A stretch of DNA of 64,000 nt. Origin: Streptomyces sp. NBC_01428. Its GTDB lineage: Bacteria > Actinomycetota > Actinomycetes > Streptomycetales > Streptomycetaceae. Location: contig NZ_CP109499.1 of NCBI RefSeq assembly GCF_036231965.1, positions 7,626,001 through 7,690,000 on the forward strand. Direction: 5' to 3'. A program made the position numbers and the translations under genes. Each line of letters begins with the position of its first letter. Within the stretch, counting starts at the first letter, position 1. This document shows positions 1 to 7,222 of the stretch, piece by piece. A model generated the notes under the pieces. The model saw only the letters and a program-made list of their open reading frames with translations. It searched no databases and was not told the origin of the DNA.

Positions 1-1580
1 TGCAGCTCGGCGACGAGACTGGAGCGGGAGATGCTGCCCGGGTCCTGGTTGGCGCCGTCCGTCAGGACGACGAGCGCGTTGAACTTGCCCTTCGCGTAGG
101 ACGCGACGGCCGCCTTGTACGCGGCGAGCGTGGTGTCGTACAGGCCGGTGGCCCCGTCGGGGACCGGCTTCAGGGAGCTGAACGCCGCCGACAGCTTCTC
201 GCGCTGGGTTCCGGCGCCCTTCGAGTCGCCGAGCCGGGCGGTGGGCACGAGCACGCGGTAGTCCTTGTCGCCGTCGAGCTTCGTGGAGAACTTCCACAGC
301 CCGATCTCGTCCTCGGGCGTGAAGGTGGCGAGGGCCTGGAGCAGGGACGACTTGGTGACGTCCATGCGGGACTGGTCGGTCCCGGCCACGGGTTCGCTCA
401 TGGACGCGGAGGCGTCGACGACCGTGGTGATCCGGGCGCTCTGCACCGTGATCGTCCACATGCCGAGGGCTTCCTTGACCGCGGTGGGCGACTCGGGTTC
501 CGTGGCGGTCCGGGTGTACGGCTGCGGGGAGCTGCCGCCGGCCGCGGTGACCAGCGCCCTGGACGGGCTCTGCGCGTCCGTTCGGAAGCCGTACTTCCGC
601 AGGATCCTCTGCGGTGCGGGCTCTCCCAGCAGGGTCATGAACCGCAGGGCGGCGCGGCTCTCGTCGGTGTTCTGCCCTGCCTCGTCGACCAGGGTGTAGG
701 GGTAGTCGAGGAGCGGAGTGCCGTCCTTCGGGTAGAACAGGTCGAGGTCCTGCCCGCCCTCGTCCGAGGCGTTGTGCGCGAACGCCGCCTGCTCGGAGAG
801 GATCAGCGCCTGGTTCCGCTTCGGGTTGCCCCGCTCGGTGCCGGAGTCGTCGCGGGGGAGTGTGTCGAGGACCTGGGTGTCGCTGTCCGAGGTGCGCTGT
901 GAGAGGGCCTTGGCCATGGCGGCGGCCTGGGTGTCACCGCCCTTGACGCGGGACGCGGCCGCGCTGATCCGGGTGAGGGCGAGCAGACCCGTCGAGCTGC
1001 GCGTCGGGTCGGCCGCGCCCAGCTTGAGCTTGTCGTCCTGCATCGTCGCGCCGACCAGTTCGGTCCATGCGTAGGTCTTCTCGGGCCAGCCGAGCGTTTT
1101 CGCGGCCGCCGGGACCATGGCGACGCCGACGGGGGTGGAGGCGACGTTGCCGGCACCGGTGACCTGTGTCGCGGTGGTGGACCCGGTGACTCGCTCCACC
1201 CACAGCCCCGAGTCGGGCACCCACACCTGTATGCCGGTCGGCTTGCCGGTCTGGAGCGAGTCGGTGACCTTGTAGGACTCGCGAGCGGTCACCCGGACGT
1301 CGAGGCAGCGGCCGTCCGAGGTGATGTTCTTCTCGCGTGCGTACGCCGCGGTGGCCGTGAGGGCGGGCGTGATGTCCGGCGACGCGGCCACCGTGAGGTG
1401 CACGGCGTCGTCCTTGCAGGAGCCGCCGAAGGAGAACAGACCGCCGCGGACCGCCACGGCCGTGCCGCCGGCGACGGTGAGGACGAGCACGGTCGCGACG
1501 GCCACCGTGCGGCGGCGCGCGCGGATCCGGGGGTCGGCGGTGCCCGCCCGGCGCTCGTCGGGCAAGCTGTGACGTCCCAT
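1..1580 (-). CDS. solute-binding plus VWA domain protein, cut by window edge
   Basis: The ATG is at 1580 and the frame stays open to the window edge, so about 526 residues are seen and the C-terminus is missing. Residues about 20-45 are an arginine run followed by a hydrophobic stretch, which suggests a membrane anchor or export signal. The next 300 or so residues resemble the bacterial extracellular solute-binding fold that actinobacteria fuse to von Willebrand A domains. The VWA part begins near residue 390 with an intact MIDAS motif (DASAS) and a later LTDGAN, so metal-dependent ligand binding is likely. No transport permease lies nearby within the window. The family assignment is good; the biological role is unknown. 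It is expressed divergently from the CPBP protein. Confidence 0.85.
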   Translation of the reverse strand, partial: MGRHSLPDERRAGTADPRIRARRRTVAVATVLVLTVAGGTAVAVRGGLFSFGGSCKDDAVHLTVAASPDITPALTATAAYAREKNITSDGRCLDVRVTARESYKVTDSLQTGKPTGIQVWVPDSGLWVERVTGSTTATQVTGAGNVASTPVGVAMVPAAAKTLGWPEKTYAWTELVGATMQDDKLKLGAADPTRSSTGLLALTRISAAASRVKGGDTQAAAMAKALSQRTSDSDTQVLDTLPRDDSGTERGNPKRNQALILSEQAAFAHNASDEGGQDLDLFYPKDGTPLLDYPYTLVDEAGQNTDESRAALRFMTLLGEPAPQRILRKYGFRTDAQSPSRALVTAAGGSSPQPYTRTATEPESPTAVKEALGMWTITVQSARITTVVDASASMSEPVAGTDQSRMDVTKSSLLQALATFTPEDEIGLWKFSTKLDGDKDYRVLVPTARLGDSKGAGTQREKLSAAFSSLKPVPDGATGLYDTTLAAYKAAVASYAKGKFNALVVLTDGANQDPGSISRSSLVAEL

Positions 1581-1767
1581 GACGGTGTGGTCCCTCCGCG
1601 GTGAGCCTGAGCCGTGGGACAGCCGTAAAACAGGCAAAGGGGGAAGTACACCCCGTACGGAGCCCGTGTCCCCCAACGGCCTGTCGCGCACGATCTTCGT
1701 AACTTCTTTCGAGACCCTAGCGGGGCGAAGATGGGGATGAGGCGCGATTACTCAACTGGAGGCGGGA

Positions 1768-2568
1768 GTGCAGGTGGAGGCGGGGTCGGTGGCCGATTCT
1801 TTTCCCGAAGCGGGGCTGACACGACGGATTTTCCGGGATGAGACGCTGCTCGTCCTGGCGCTGTCGCTCGGTGCGAGCGGAGTGTCCGCCCTGATCAGCT
1901 TTGTCGGATCGGTCACCAAACCAGGGGGCTTGAAGGATCAGGCGGCCACGCTCAACGCCTCGGCCGCACCGGGGCGTCCGTGGCTCGATCTGGCCTGGCA
2001 GCTCTTCGGTATCGCGTCCGCTCTGGTGCCGGTCGCGCTCGTCGCGCACCTGCTGATGCGCGAGGGCAAGGGCATGCGCGTGATCGGCTTCGACCGCACG
2101 CGGCCGTGGCCGGACCTCGGGCGGGGTGCCCTCGTCGCGGCCGTGATCGGCAGTACGGGGATCGCCTTCTATCTCGGGGCCCGCGCGTTCGGCGCCAACC
2201 TCACGGTGGTGCCCGAGGCGTTGCCCGACGTCTGGTGGAAGTTCCCGGTACTGATCCTCTCGGCGGTGCAGAACGCCGTACTGGAGGAGGTCATCGTCGT
2301 CGGGTACCTGCTGCGCAGGCTCGGACAGTTGGGCTGGACGCCGGGGACTGCCCTGGTGGCGAGCGCGGTGCTGCGCGGCTCGTACCACCTCTATCAGGGC
2401 ATCGGCGGGTTCGTCGGCAACATGGCGATGGGCATTGTCTTCGTCTACCTGTACCGGCGTTGGGGCCGGGTCGGGCCACTCGTGGTGGCGCACTCGCTGC
2501 TCGACATCGGCGCGTTCGTCGGGTACGCCCTGCTCGCCGGCAAGGTGGGGTGGCTCCCGACGGCATGA
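1768..2568 (+). CDS. CPBP family intramembrane metalloprotease-like protein
   Basis: The protein has 266 residues and several hydrophobic segments. It carries the CPBP/Rce1-like signature: paired glutamates in LEEVIVVGYLLRRL near residue 172, a histidine in SYHLYQG near 212, and a later VAHSLLD helix. In the family, the glutamates and histidines form the metal-dependent active site inside the membrane. Known members act on CAAX proteins or bacteriocin-related substrates; the substrate here is unknown. I chose GTG 1768 because GGAGGCGGGA lies just upstream; a start further upstream would add residues lacking family character. A perfect hairpin follows the stop. Confidence 0.85.
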   Translation: MQVEAGSVADSFPEAGLTRRIFRDETLLVLALSLGASGVSALISFVGSVTKPGGLKDQAATLNASAAPGRPWLDLAWQLFGIASALVPVALVAHLLMREGKGMRVIGFDRTRPWPDLGRGALVAAVIGSTGIAFYLGARAFGANLTVVPEALPDVWWKFPVLILSAVQNAVLEEVIVVGYLLRRLGQLGWTPGTALVASAVLRGSYHLYQGIGGFVGNMAMGIVFVYLYRRWGRVGPLVVAHSLLDIGAFVGYALLAGKVGWLPTA

Positions 2569-2583
2569 GCACGGGGAGCGGAC

Positions 2584-2622
2584 CGCGAAGGGGCGTACGA
2601 CACCGTCGTACGCCCCTTCGCG
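2584..2622. terminator. 17-bp perfect stem-loop between convergent genes
   Basis: Arms 2584-2600 and 2606-2622 are exact inverted copies around a 5-nt loop (CACCG). The stem contains GGGGCGTACGA. It sits between the converging CPBP and PhzF-like genes and probably terminates both. There is no U-tract, as is usual in Streptomyces. Confidence 0.8.
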
Positions 2623-2665
2623 TGCCGGGACGCGGGGTGGGGACGGCCCCGCGGCCCGGGCGGCG

Positions 2666-3475
2666 TCACGCCAGCAGTTCGCCGTCGACGACGGTGACCG
2701 CGTGCCCGGTGAGGAGGGTGCGCTCACCGCGCAGTTCCGTGCGGACCAGGCCGGAACGGGGTGAGGCCTGCAGCCCCGTCAGAGTCGTCCGGCCGAGGCG
2801 CTCGGACCAGAAGGGGGCGAGGGCGGTGTGCGCGCTGCCGGTGACCGGGTCCTCGTCGATGCCCACGTTGGGGAAGAAGCAGCGCGAGACGAAGTCGTAG
2901 CCACGGGAGGGGTCCTCGGCGCGAGCGGTCGTGATGATGCCGCGCTTCGAGTAGCGGGCCAGCGCGTTGTGGTCCGGGGTGAGACCGAGCACCGTCCTCT
3001 CGTCGGCGACCTCGATGAGCAGGTCCCCGGTGTTGGGGCCGGTGTCGAAGGTGGCCAGCGGTTCGGCGCCGAGGGCCTCGGCGACGCCGTTCGGGGCTGC
3101 CACCGGGGTGAGCGGAGCGGTCGGGAAGTCCAGCGTGATCGAGCCGTCGTCGCCGGGGGTCGCGACGAGAACGCCGCTGCGCGTGGTGAACCGCACCGGA
3201 CCCCGATGAGCGCCCGTCGTGTGCAGGACGTGCGCGGCGGCGAGCGTCGCGTGCCCGCACAGGGCGACCTCGGTGGTGGGGGTGAACCAGCGCAGCGCCC
3301 AGTCGGCCTCACCGCCGGCGGGGAGCGGGTGGGTGAACGCCGTCTCCGCGTGGTTCACCTCCACGGCCACGTTCTGGAGCCAGGCGTCGTCCGGGAACGA
3401 GTCGAGGAGGAGGACCCCGGCCGGGTTGCCGGCGAAGGGGCGGTCGGTGAAGGCGTCGACGATACGAATGCGCAT
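2666..3475 (-). CDS. PhzF family isomerase/epimerase-like protein
   Basis: The 269-residue protein matches the PhzF fold (two-domain diaminopimelate-epimerase-like barrel). It begins with IRIVDAFTDRPFAGNPAGV, typical of the family, and has the catalytic glutamate in NHAETAF near residue 45. The later DEDPVTGSAHTAL motif is the conserved glycine-rich substrate loop. PhzF itself isomerises a phenazine precursor, but most homologues are orphan proteins of unknown substrate, and no phenazine genes are present here. A TAGCTT hexamer (3482-3487) lies 6 nt before the ATG on the coding strand, so the mRNA is probably leaderless. Confidence 0.88.
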   Translation of the reverse strand: MRIRIVDAFTDRPFAGNPAGVLLLDSFPDDAWLQNVAVEVNHAETAFTHPLPAGGEADWALRWFTPTTEVALCGHATLAAAHVLHTTGAHRGPVRFTTRSGVLVATPGDDGSITLDFPTAPLTPVAAPNGVAEALGAEPLATFDTGPNTGDLLIEVADERTVLGLTPDHNALARYSKRGIITTARAEDPSRGYDFVSRCFFPNVGIDEDPVTGSAHTALAPFWSERLGRTTLTGLQASPRSGLVRTELRGERTLLTGHAVTVVDGELLA

Positions 3476-3603
3476 GGTCCGAAGCTAGCCGCCGGACGAA
3501 GCGGCGGGCCAAGGCCAATCCGGTGCGGCTGGACTCAAGACGGCGTCGCGGCGAACGCGCGGCGTGAACACCCGCCCGGCAGAAGGGAGATGGGGAAGCT
3601 CGC

Positions 3604-3694
3604 GCGAGCCGCGAGCCGCGAGCCGCGAGCCGCGAGCCGCGAGCCGCGAGCCGCGAGCCGCGAGCCGCGAGCCGCGAGCCGCGAGCCGCGAGCC
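3604..3694. repeat. 13 tandem copies of GCGAGCC
   Basis: Thirteen exact head-to-tail copies of the heptamer GCGAGCC run from 3604 to 3694 without interruption. They lie in the 326-bp space (3476-3801) between the PhzF-like gene and the small hypothetical gene. Because 7 is not a multiple of 3, frames across it cycle through a repeated peptide, which makes artificial long open frames. I see no gene in this interval. Copy number is likely to vary between strains. Confidence 0.97.
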
Positions 3695-3801
3695 GGGGCT
3701 GGGCCGCCGTCGCGCCGGAGGGGAGACCGCGCGGTCGCGGCGGGCCGGTGGCCGCGCGGCCGGCCGGTGCGAGCAACGACGGTATGGCCGAGCGGGTCCC
3801 G

Positions 3802-4221
3802 CTAGGACTCCGAGCCCGCGGTGCCGGCGTCCCGTGCCCGCGCCGCGGCCGCCGCGTCCAGCAGCGTCCAGCCGTCGATCTCCACCGGCCGCCGCTCCTC
3901 GGGGCGCCACCCCCGGGCCAGAGCCACGTCCAACAGGGCCCGGACCGCGCCCGGCTCGTGCAGGTTCAGGTCGGCGCCCCGGGTGAAGCCGACGTCCCCG
4001 GAGCCCAGCGGTGCCCCTCCGGGGATGTACCGGCCGGGCGCCTCGGTGAACACGACACGCAGCACGCCGCCGGTGCCGGACGGCTGCGGGGTCAAGGTGA
4101 GGGTCTGGCGGCAGTCGACCGCACGTCTGCCGGGATCCCGCCGGTGGCTGTGGCGCAGCCTCCACAGGTACACGCGCCCGTCGGCGACGAGCCGACGGGA
4201 CTGGTTCGCACGGCGTGGCAT
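3802..4221 (-). CDS. small hypothetical protein, about 139 aa
   Basis: I start this gene at ATG 4221 (MPRRANQSRRLV...). The upstream in-frame extension runs through a GCCCGCC heptamer array and is low complexity, so I exclude it. The protein is basic at its N-terminus and has a mixed alpha/beta look, with a region TLTPQPSGTGG followed by GGAPLGSGDVGFTRG. No domain is recognised. It lies between two heptamer repeat arrays and downstream of the broken SMI1-like gene on the same strand, so it may belong to a former toxin/immunity-like neighbourhood; that is inference only. Confidence 0.6.
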   Translation of the reverse strand: MPRRANQSRRLVADGRVYLWRLRHSHRRDPGRRAVDCRQTLTLTPQPSGTGGVLRVVFTEAPGRYIPGGAPLGSGDVGFTRGADLNLHEPGAVRALLDVALARGWRPEERRPVEIDGWTLLDAAAAARARDAGTAGSES

Positions 4222-4272
4222 GCGAGCGAGGCTACGGGGTCCCACCGACACGCCGGACGACGAACCTTCATC

Positions 4273-4307
4273 GCCCGCCGCCCGCCGCCCGCCGCCCGCC
4301 GCCCGCC
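4273..4307. repeat. 5 tandem copies of GCCCGCC
   Basis: Five exact copies of the heptamer GCCCGCC occupy 4273-4307, immediately upstream of the small hypothetical gene. The unit length equals that of the GCGAGCC array on the other side of the same gene. Confidence 0.95.
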
Positions 4308-4367
4308 AAGTGGTCGAGACCCGGGCCATGGCCACCTGGTCTACCGCTGCCCGGGCCGGGACGGGGG

Positions 4368-4973
4368 TCAGGGGCAGTCAGGTGCGGGCCCGAACAGGGG
4401 GTCAAGCGGATCGCCCTCGTATCCGATGACACGGCAGGCCTCGGCGACCGGGCCCCGGGAGAGTTCCACGAGCCGGGCCAAGGCCGTCGCCTCGGACGGC
4501 AGTCCGGCCGGAACGAGCCCGAGGGTCCGGGCCGCGTGGTCGCGTCGACGGTCGAGGTCCGGCACGTCCTCCCGGTACTGCTCGGCGACCACCTGGAGTT
4601 CTTCGGCCGTACGTCCCGGAGCATCACGCCACCACGGCGCCACCAGACACAGCCGCACCAACTCGGGCAGACCGAGCGCGAGCGGTCCGGACGCGCCGTC
4701 GAGGCTGACCTACACCACGGGGCGTTCCTCGCCGCCTGCGCCGACGAAGCAGTACGCGTCCCCCGAGCCCGCCCGCGCGAACTGCTCCAGCCGGGCCCCG
4801 GAGGCGAGCCGGATCCCGTCCTCCAACAGGTGGTCGGCCGGGTTCGTCGCGTCGAGGTCCGCGACTGCGGCGAAGAAGGCGCCGACCTCCGCGTCGGAAC
4901 TCAGCAGGGGCAGCAGGGCGCCGGGGTGGGCGACCGGGTCGGTTGGTGCGTCACATCCGTTCACCCCGCCCAC
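4368..4973 (-). pseudogene. SMI1/KNR4-like gene interrupted by an in-frame TAG
   Basis: One reading frame spans GTG 4973 to the stop at 4368 and would encode about 200 residues, but a TAG codon (4710-4712 on the plus strand, read as CTA) splits it after residue 87. Protein character continues without shift on both sides: GSGDAYCFVGAGGEERPVV, then the amber codon, then VSLDGASGPLALGLPELVRL. Relatives of the SMI1/KNR4 (SUKH) type usually read ...PVVYVS here, so a tyrosine codon TAC to TAG change is the simplest explanation. SUKH proteins are often immunity proteins against polymorphic toxins. Only one base differs from an intact gene; a sequencing error or readthrough cannot be excluded. Confidence 0.7.
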
Positions 4974-5120
4974 CGTATGCGGAGCCTCCGACAGGGCCCG
5001 AGGTGGACGTCCGGGGCCGGGGCGAAGTGCGGCGGGCCGGGGTCAAGAGCCGACGGTCGGTCGTGGGGCGGAGCCGGGACGCGGGCCTGCTCGGTGCGAG
5101 GGTTGTCTTCCGAGCGGTTC

Positions 5121-5130
5121 CGATATATCG
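5121..5130. promoter_or_regulatory. CGATATATCG palindrome, candidate PadR operator
   Basis: A perfect 10-bp palindrome, CGATATATCG, lies 44 bp upstream of the PadR start, in otherwise GC-rich DNA. A TTGACG hexamer follows directly (5131-5136). AT-rich dyads are common PadR-family operators, and these regulators usually control themselves, so this is the best candidate autoregulatory site. Confidence 0.55.
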
Positions 5131-5173
5131 TTGACGCATCGCGACCGATCAACGATGGAATGGAGTGATTGCG

Positions 5174-5827
5174 ATGCGTTCCCGTGGAGAAGACTTCGGA
5201 TACGAGCACGAACACGGACATGGACACCACGGCGGACCCGGCCATCGAGGTCGGGGCGGCCTCGAGGGGCGACGCGGGGCTTTCGGGCCCTTCGGACCGG
5301 GTGGACCCGGTGGCCCCGGCTTCGGTGGACCGGGCTTCGGCCCCGGCCCCTGGGGTGGGCGTGGCGGTCGGGGCGGACCGCGGGGGAGGGCGCGGCGCGG
5401 CGACGTGCGCGCGTCGATCCTCGCGCTGCTCAAGGACCGGCCCATGCACGGTTACGAGATGATCCAGGAGATCGCCGAGCGCAGCGGCGGGGCGTGGAAG
5501 CCCAGCCCGGGTTCGGTGTACCCGACCCTCCAGCTGCTGGAGGACGAGGGCCTGATCACCAGTGAGGCGGAGGGCGGCAAGAAGCTGTTCTCGCTCACCG
5601 AGTCCGGCCGCACCGCGGCCGACGAGGGACCCGACGCGCCCTGGGAAGAGGCCGGGCGCGGGGTCGACTGGGAGACGCTGCACGAGATCCGGCAGGCCGG
5701 ATTCGGCCTCATGGAGGCCTTCGGCCAGGTCTGGAAGACCGGCAGCAAGGATCAGCGCGACAAGGCGCTGAAGGTCATCAACGAAGCCCGCAAGAAGCTG
5801 TACCTGATCCTCGCCGACGAGGACTGA
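5174..5827 (+). CDS. PadR family transcriptional regulator with Gly/His-rich N-terminus
   Basis: The ATG at 5174 follows a GGAG at 5162-5165. The first 75 or so residues are low complexity and very rich in Gly, His, Pro and Phe (EHEHGHGHHGG, then GGPG repeats). A winged-helix PadR domain follows at about residues 78-150: SILALLKDRPMHGYEMIQ and SPGSVYPTLQLLEDEGLI are the classic helices. The C-terminal helix (about 175-217) would give dimerisation. PadR proteins are usually repressors responding to phenolics, drugs or lipids. The extension could bind metal or be disordered; its role is unknown. A hairpin terminator follows. Confidence 0.92.
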   Translation: MRSRGEDFGYEHEHGHGHHGGPGHRGRGGLEGRRGAFGPFGPGGPGGPGFGGPGFGPGPWGGRGGRGGPRGRARRGDVRASILALLKDRPMHGYEMIQEIAERSGGAWKPSPGSVYPTLQLLEDEGLITSEAEGGKKLFSLTESGRTAADEGPDAPWEEAGRGVDWETLHEIRQAGFGLMEAFGQVWKTGSKDQRDKALKVINEARKKLYLILADED

Positions 5828-5848
5828 CGGCATGCTGTGGTACCTGCC

Positions 5849-5880
5849 GGCGCCCCGTGGAAGTGTTTCCGCGGGGCGCC
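5849..5880 (+). terminator. 14-bp stem-loop after padR
   Basis: The 5' arm begins GGCGCCCCG at 5849 and pairs with CGGGGCGCC ending at 5880 (one G-U pair, 4-nt loop GTGT). TTT follows the stem. It lies just after the PadR stop and upstream of the convergent SRPBCC gene. Confidence 0.82.
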
Positions 5881-5935
5881 TTTCCGCATACGGGGTGCCG
5901 GGTCCCGCCGTGCGCGATGCGGAACCGCGCGGGAC

Positions 5936-6364
5936 TCAGGCCACCAGTCCGGACAGCTTGCGCAACGACTCGTCGAGCGCGGCCGTCGCCGAGTCCTTGA
6001 GTTTGCCGGCCATGAGGGAGACCGCGGCACCCGTGAACTCGCCGTCGATCCGTACCGACGTGGCGTCCCCGTCGGGGGTGAGCGTGTAGCGCGTGGTGAC
6101 GTTCACCGCCATCGGGCCCTTGCCGCGGATGGCCAGGACGTGGCCGGGCTCCAGTTCCTCGATCGTCCAGGTGACCTCGGCCGGGAAGCCCATGAGCTTC
6201 ATGTTCTCCGCGAAGGTGCCGCCGACTTGGAACTTCTCGGGTCCGCCGTTCGGGAAGTTCGTGTGCGTCGCGTTCCACTCCCCGTATCCCGACCAGTCCG
6301 TGAGCCGGTCCCAGATCTTCTCGGCGGGCGCCTCGATGCGTGCTTCCGCGCTGACTTCGGCCAT
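5936..6364 (-). CDS. SRPBCC family protein (CoxG/polyketide-cyclase-like)
   Basis: The protein is 142 residues and fits the START/SRPBCC helix-grip fold: an N-terminal strand and helix (ARIEAPAEKIWDRLTDWSGYGEWN), central strands, and a long amphipathic C-terminal helix (GKLKDSATAALDESLRKL). Members bind hydrophobic ligands in a deep pocket; some act as cyclases or as carbon-monoxide-dehydrogenase accessory proteins (CoxG). No cox or polyketide genes are adjacent, so the ligand is unknown. ATG 6364 has AAGGGGTGG just upstream. A TTCTGACGG-type inverted repeat lies about 85 bp upstream. Confidence 0.85.
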   Translation of the reverse strand: MAEVSAEARIEAPAEKIWDRLTDWSGYGEWNATHTNFPNGGPEKFQVGGTFAENMKLMGFPAEVTWTIEELEPGHVLAIRGKGPMAVNVTTRYTLTPDGDATSVRIDGEFTGAAVSLMAGKLKDSATAALDESLRKLSGLVA

Positions 6365-6448
6365 GCGACCACCCCTTTGTGTCGGCGGCTGCGCCCGGCG
6401 CAGCTCCGGTGTCGCGGAACGTAGCCGCAGGCCCGGCAACATTCAATA

Positions 6449-6463
6449 CTGATGAACCGTCAG
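6449..6463. promoter_or_regulatory. CTGATG-AAC-CGTCAG inverted repeat, candidate TetR-type operator
   Basis: Arms CTGATG and CGTCAG (5 of 6 positions complementary) flank a 3-bp spacer, in an AT-richer patch upstream of the SRPBCC gene. Read on the minus strand it is TTCTGACGGTTCATCAG, closely matching the perfect repeat at 14078-14092. Confidence 0.5.
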
Positions 6464-6648
6464 AATTGCGGGAGGCGGCTGAGGGGCTCGGAGAGAGGGG
6501 GCAAGGCGGCGCGCCCCCCTCGGGAAGAATCGGCGCGAAGTCATCCGCAGGGAGGAGAATCCGCACAGGGTTGCCCACCCTGTGTCGGACGCCAAGATGC
6601 TGCCCGCCGGGGATGCCCCGGCTCCGCGGGGCTGATGAGGTGGGAGAT

Positions 6649-7170
6649 GTGTCATCCCGTATCCCCCAGCAGTCCGCCGCCGCGAGCGGCCCGAATCCTC
6701 CTGACAACGATGCCGGTCTCAGCGCGGAGCTGGCCTCGGTGGTCTCCGGTGCGCGAAGACGGGCGCTGCGGGACGGCGACCGGCAGATCGACACGGCTCA
6801 TCTGCTGCACTCGCTGCTGGAGTCCGACCCCGAGGTGCGCGCCGCTGTCGACGGGGGAGCGCAGCTCGCCCGGCTCCTCGGCTACCTCGTGCAGCGCAGC
6901 ATCGGCTACGGACTGCGCTGGCAGGGCACCGTCGAGGATTCCGGCGCCGTCCCGGTCGTGACCGAGGCGGGCTGGTCGCCCGCGGCGGCCGGCGCGATGG
7001 AGCGGGCGCAGGAGAGCGCCCTGGTGCGCGGGGACGAACGCGCCCGAGGCCTCGACCTGCTCGCCGCGCTCGTCGCCGATCCCCGGTCGAGAGCGGTCGA
7101 GGTCCTCGCGCATGCCGGGGTCGACGTCCCGGTGCCGCCGGAAGGGGCGGCGACGGAGTCCAGTCGTTGA
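6649..7170 (+). CDS. Clp N-terminal (ClpN) domain protein
   Basis: About 173 residues from GTG 6649, which follows a GAGGTGGGAG ribosome-binding region. Two ClpN-type repeats are visible, each with a long helix ending in a conserved stretch: RQIDTAHLLHSLLESDPEVRA near residue 40-60 and DERARGLDLLAALVADPRSRA near 130-150. These double helical repeats are the adaptor and substrate-binding region of ClpA/ClpC chaperones. No AAA+ domain follows, so it is a free-standing ClpN protein that may bind substrates or modulate a Clp machine. The 284 bp upstream (6365-6648) hold no other gene. Confidence 0.82.
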   Translation: MSSRIPQQSAAASGPNPPDNDAGLSAELASVVSGARRRALRDGDRQIDTAHLLHSLLESDPEVRAAVDGGAQLARLLGYLVQRSIGYGLRWQGTVEDSGAVPVVTEAGWSPAAAGAMERAQESALVRGDERARGLDLLAALVADPRSRAVEVLAHAGVDVPVPPEGAATESSR

Positions 7171-7176
7171 GACAGG

Positions 7177-7214
7177 TGTCATCGGGGATGACGGTCATGT
7201 CATCGCCTGTCATC
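7177..7214 (+). promoter_or_regulatory. three TGTCATC direct repeats at 21- and 10-bp spacing
   Basis: TGTCATC occurs at 7177, 7198 and 7208, that is, two helical turns and one helical turn apart. The first copy also pairs with GATGAC at 7187-7192. The last copy overlaps CATCAT (7211-7216), which ends 6 nt before the GTG of the next gene and may be the -10 element. This looks like an operator over a promoter. Confidence 0.55.
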
Positions 7215-7222
7215 ATGTGCCC

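Noticed and set aside
3604..3694. CRISPR array
   Set aside because: The heptamer copies are contiguous without spacers, and no cas genes are present. The same applies to the octamer array at 25335-25414.
3774..3820. tRNA-Ser-like stretch containing GGCCGAGCGGG
   Set aside because: It resembles a D-arm, but there is no matching acceptor stem, anticodon arm or T-arm (no GGTTCGAAT), and it overlaps the end of the small hypothetical gene.
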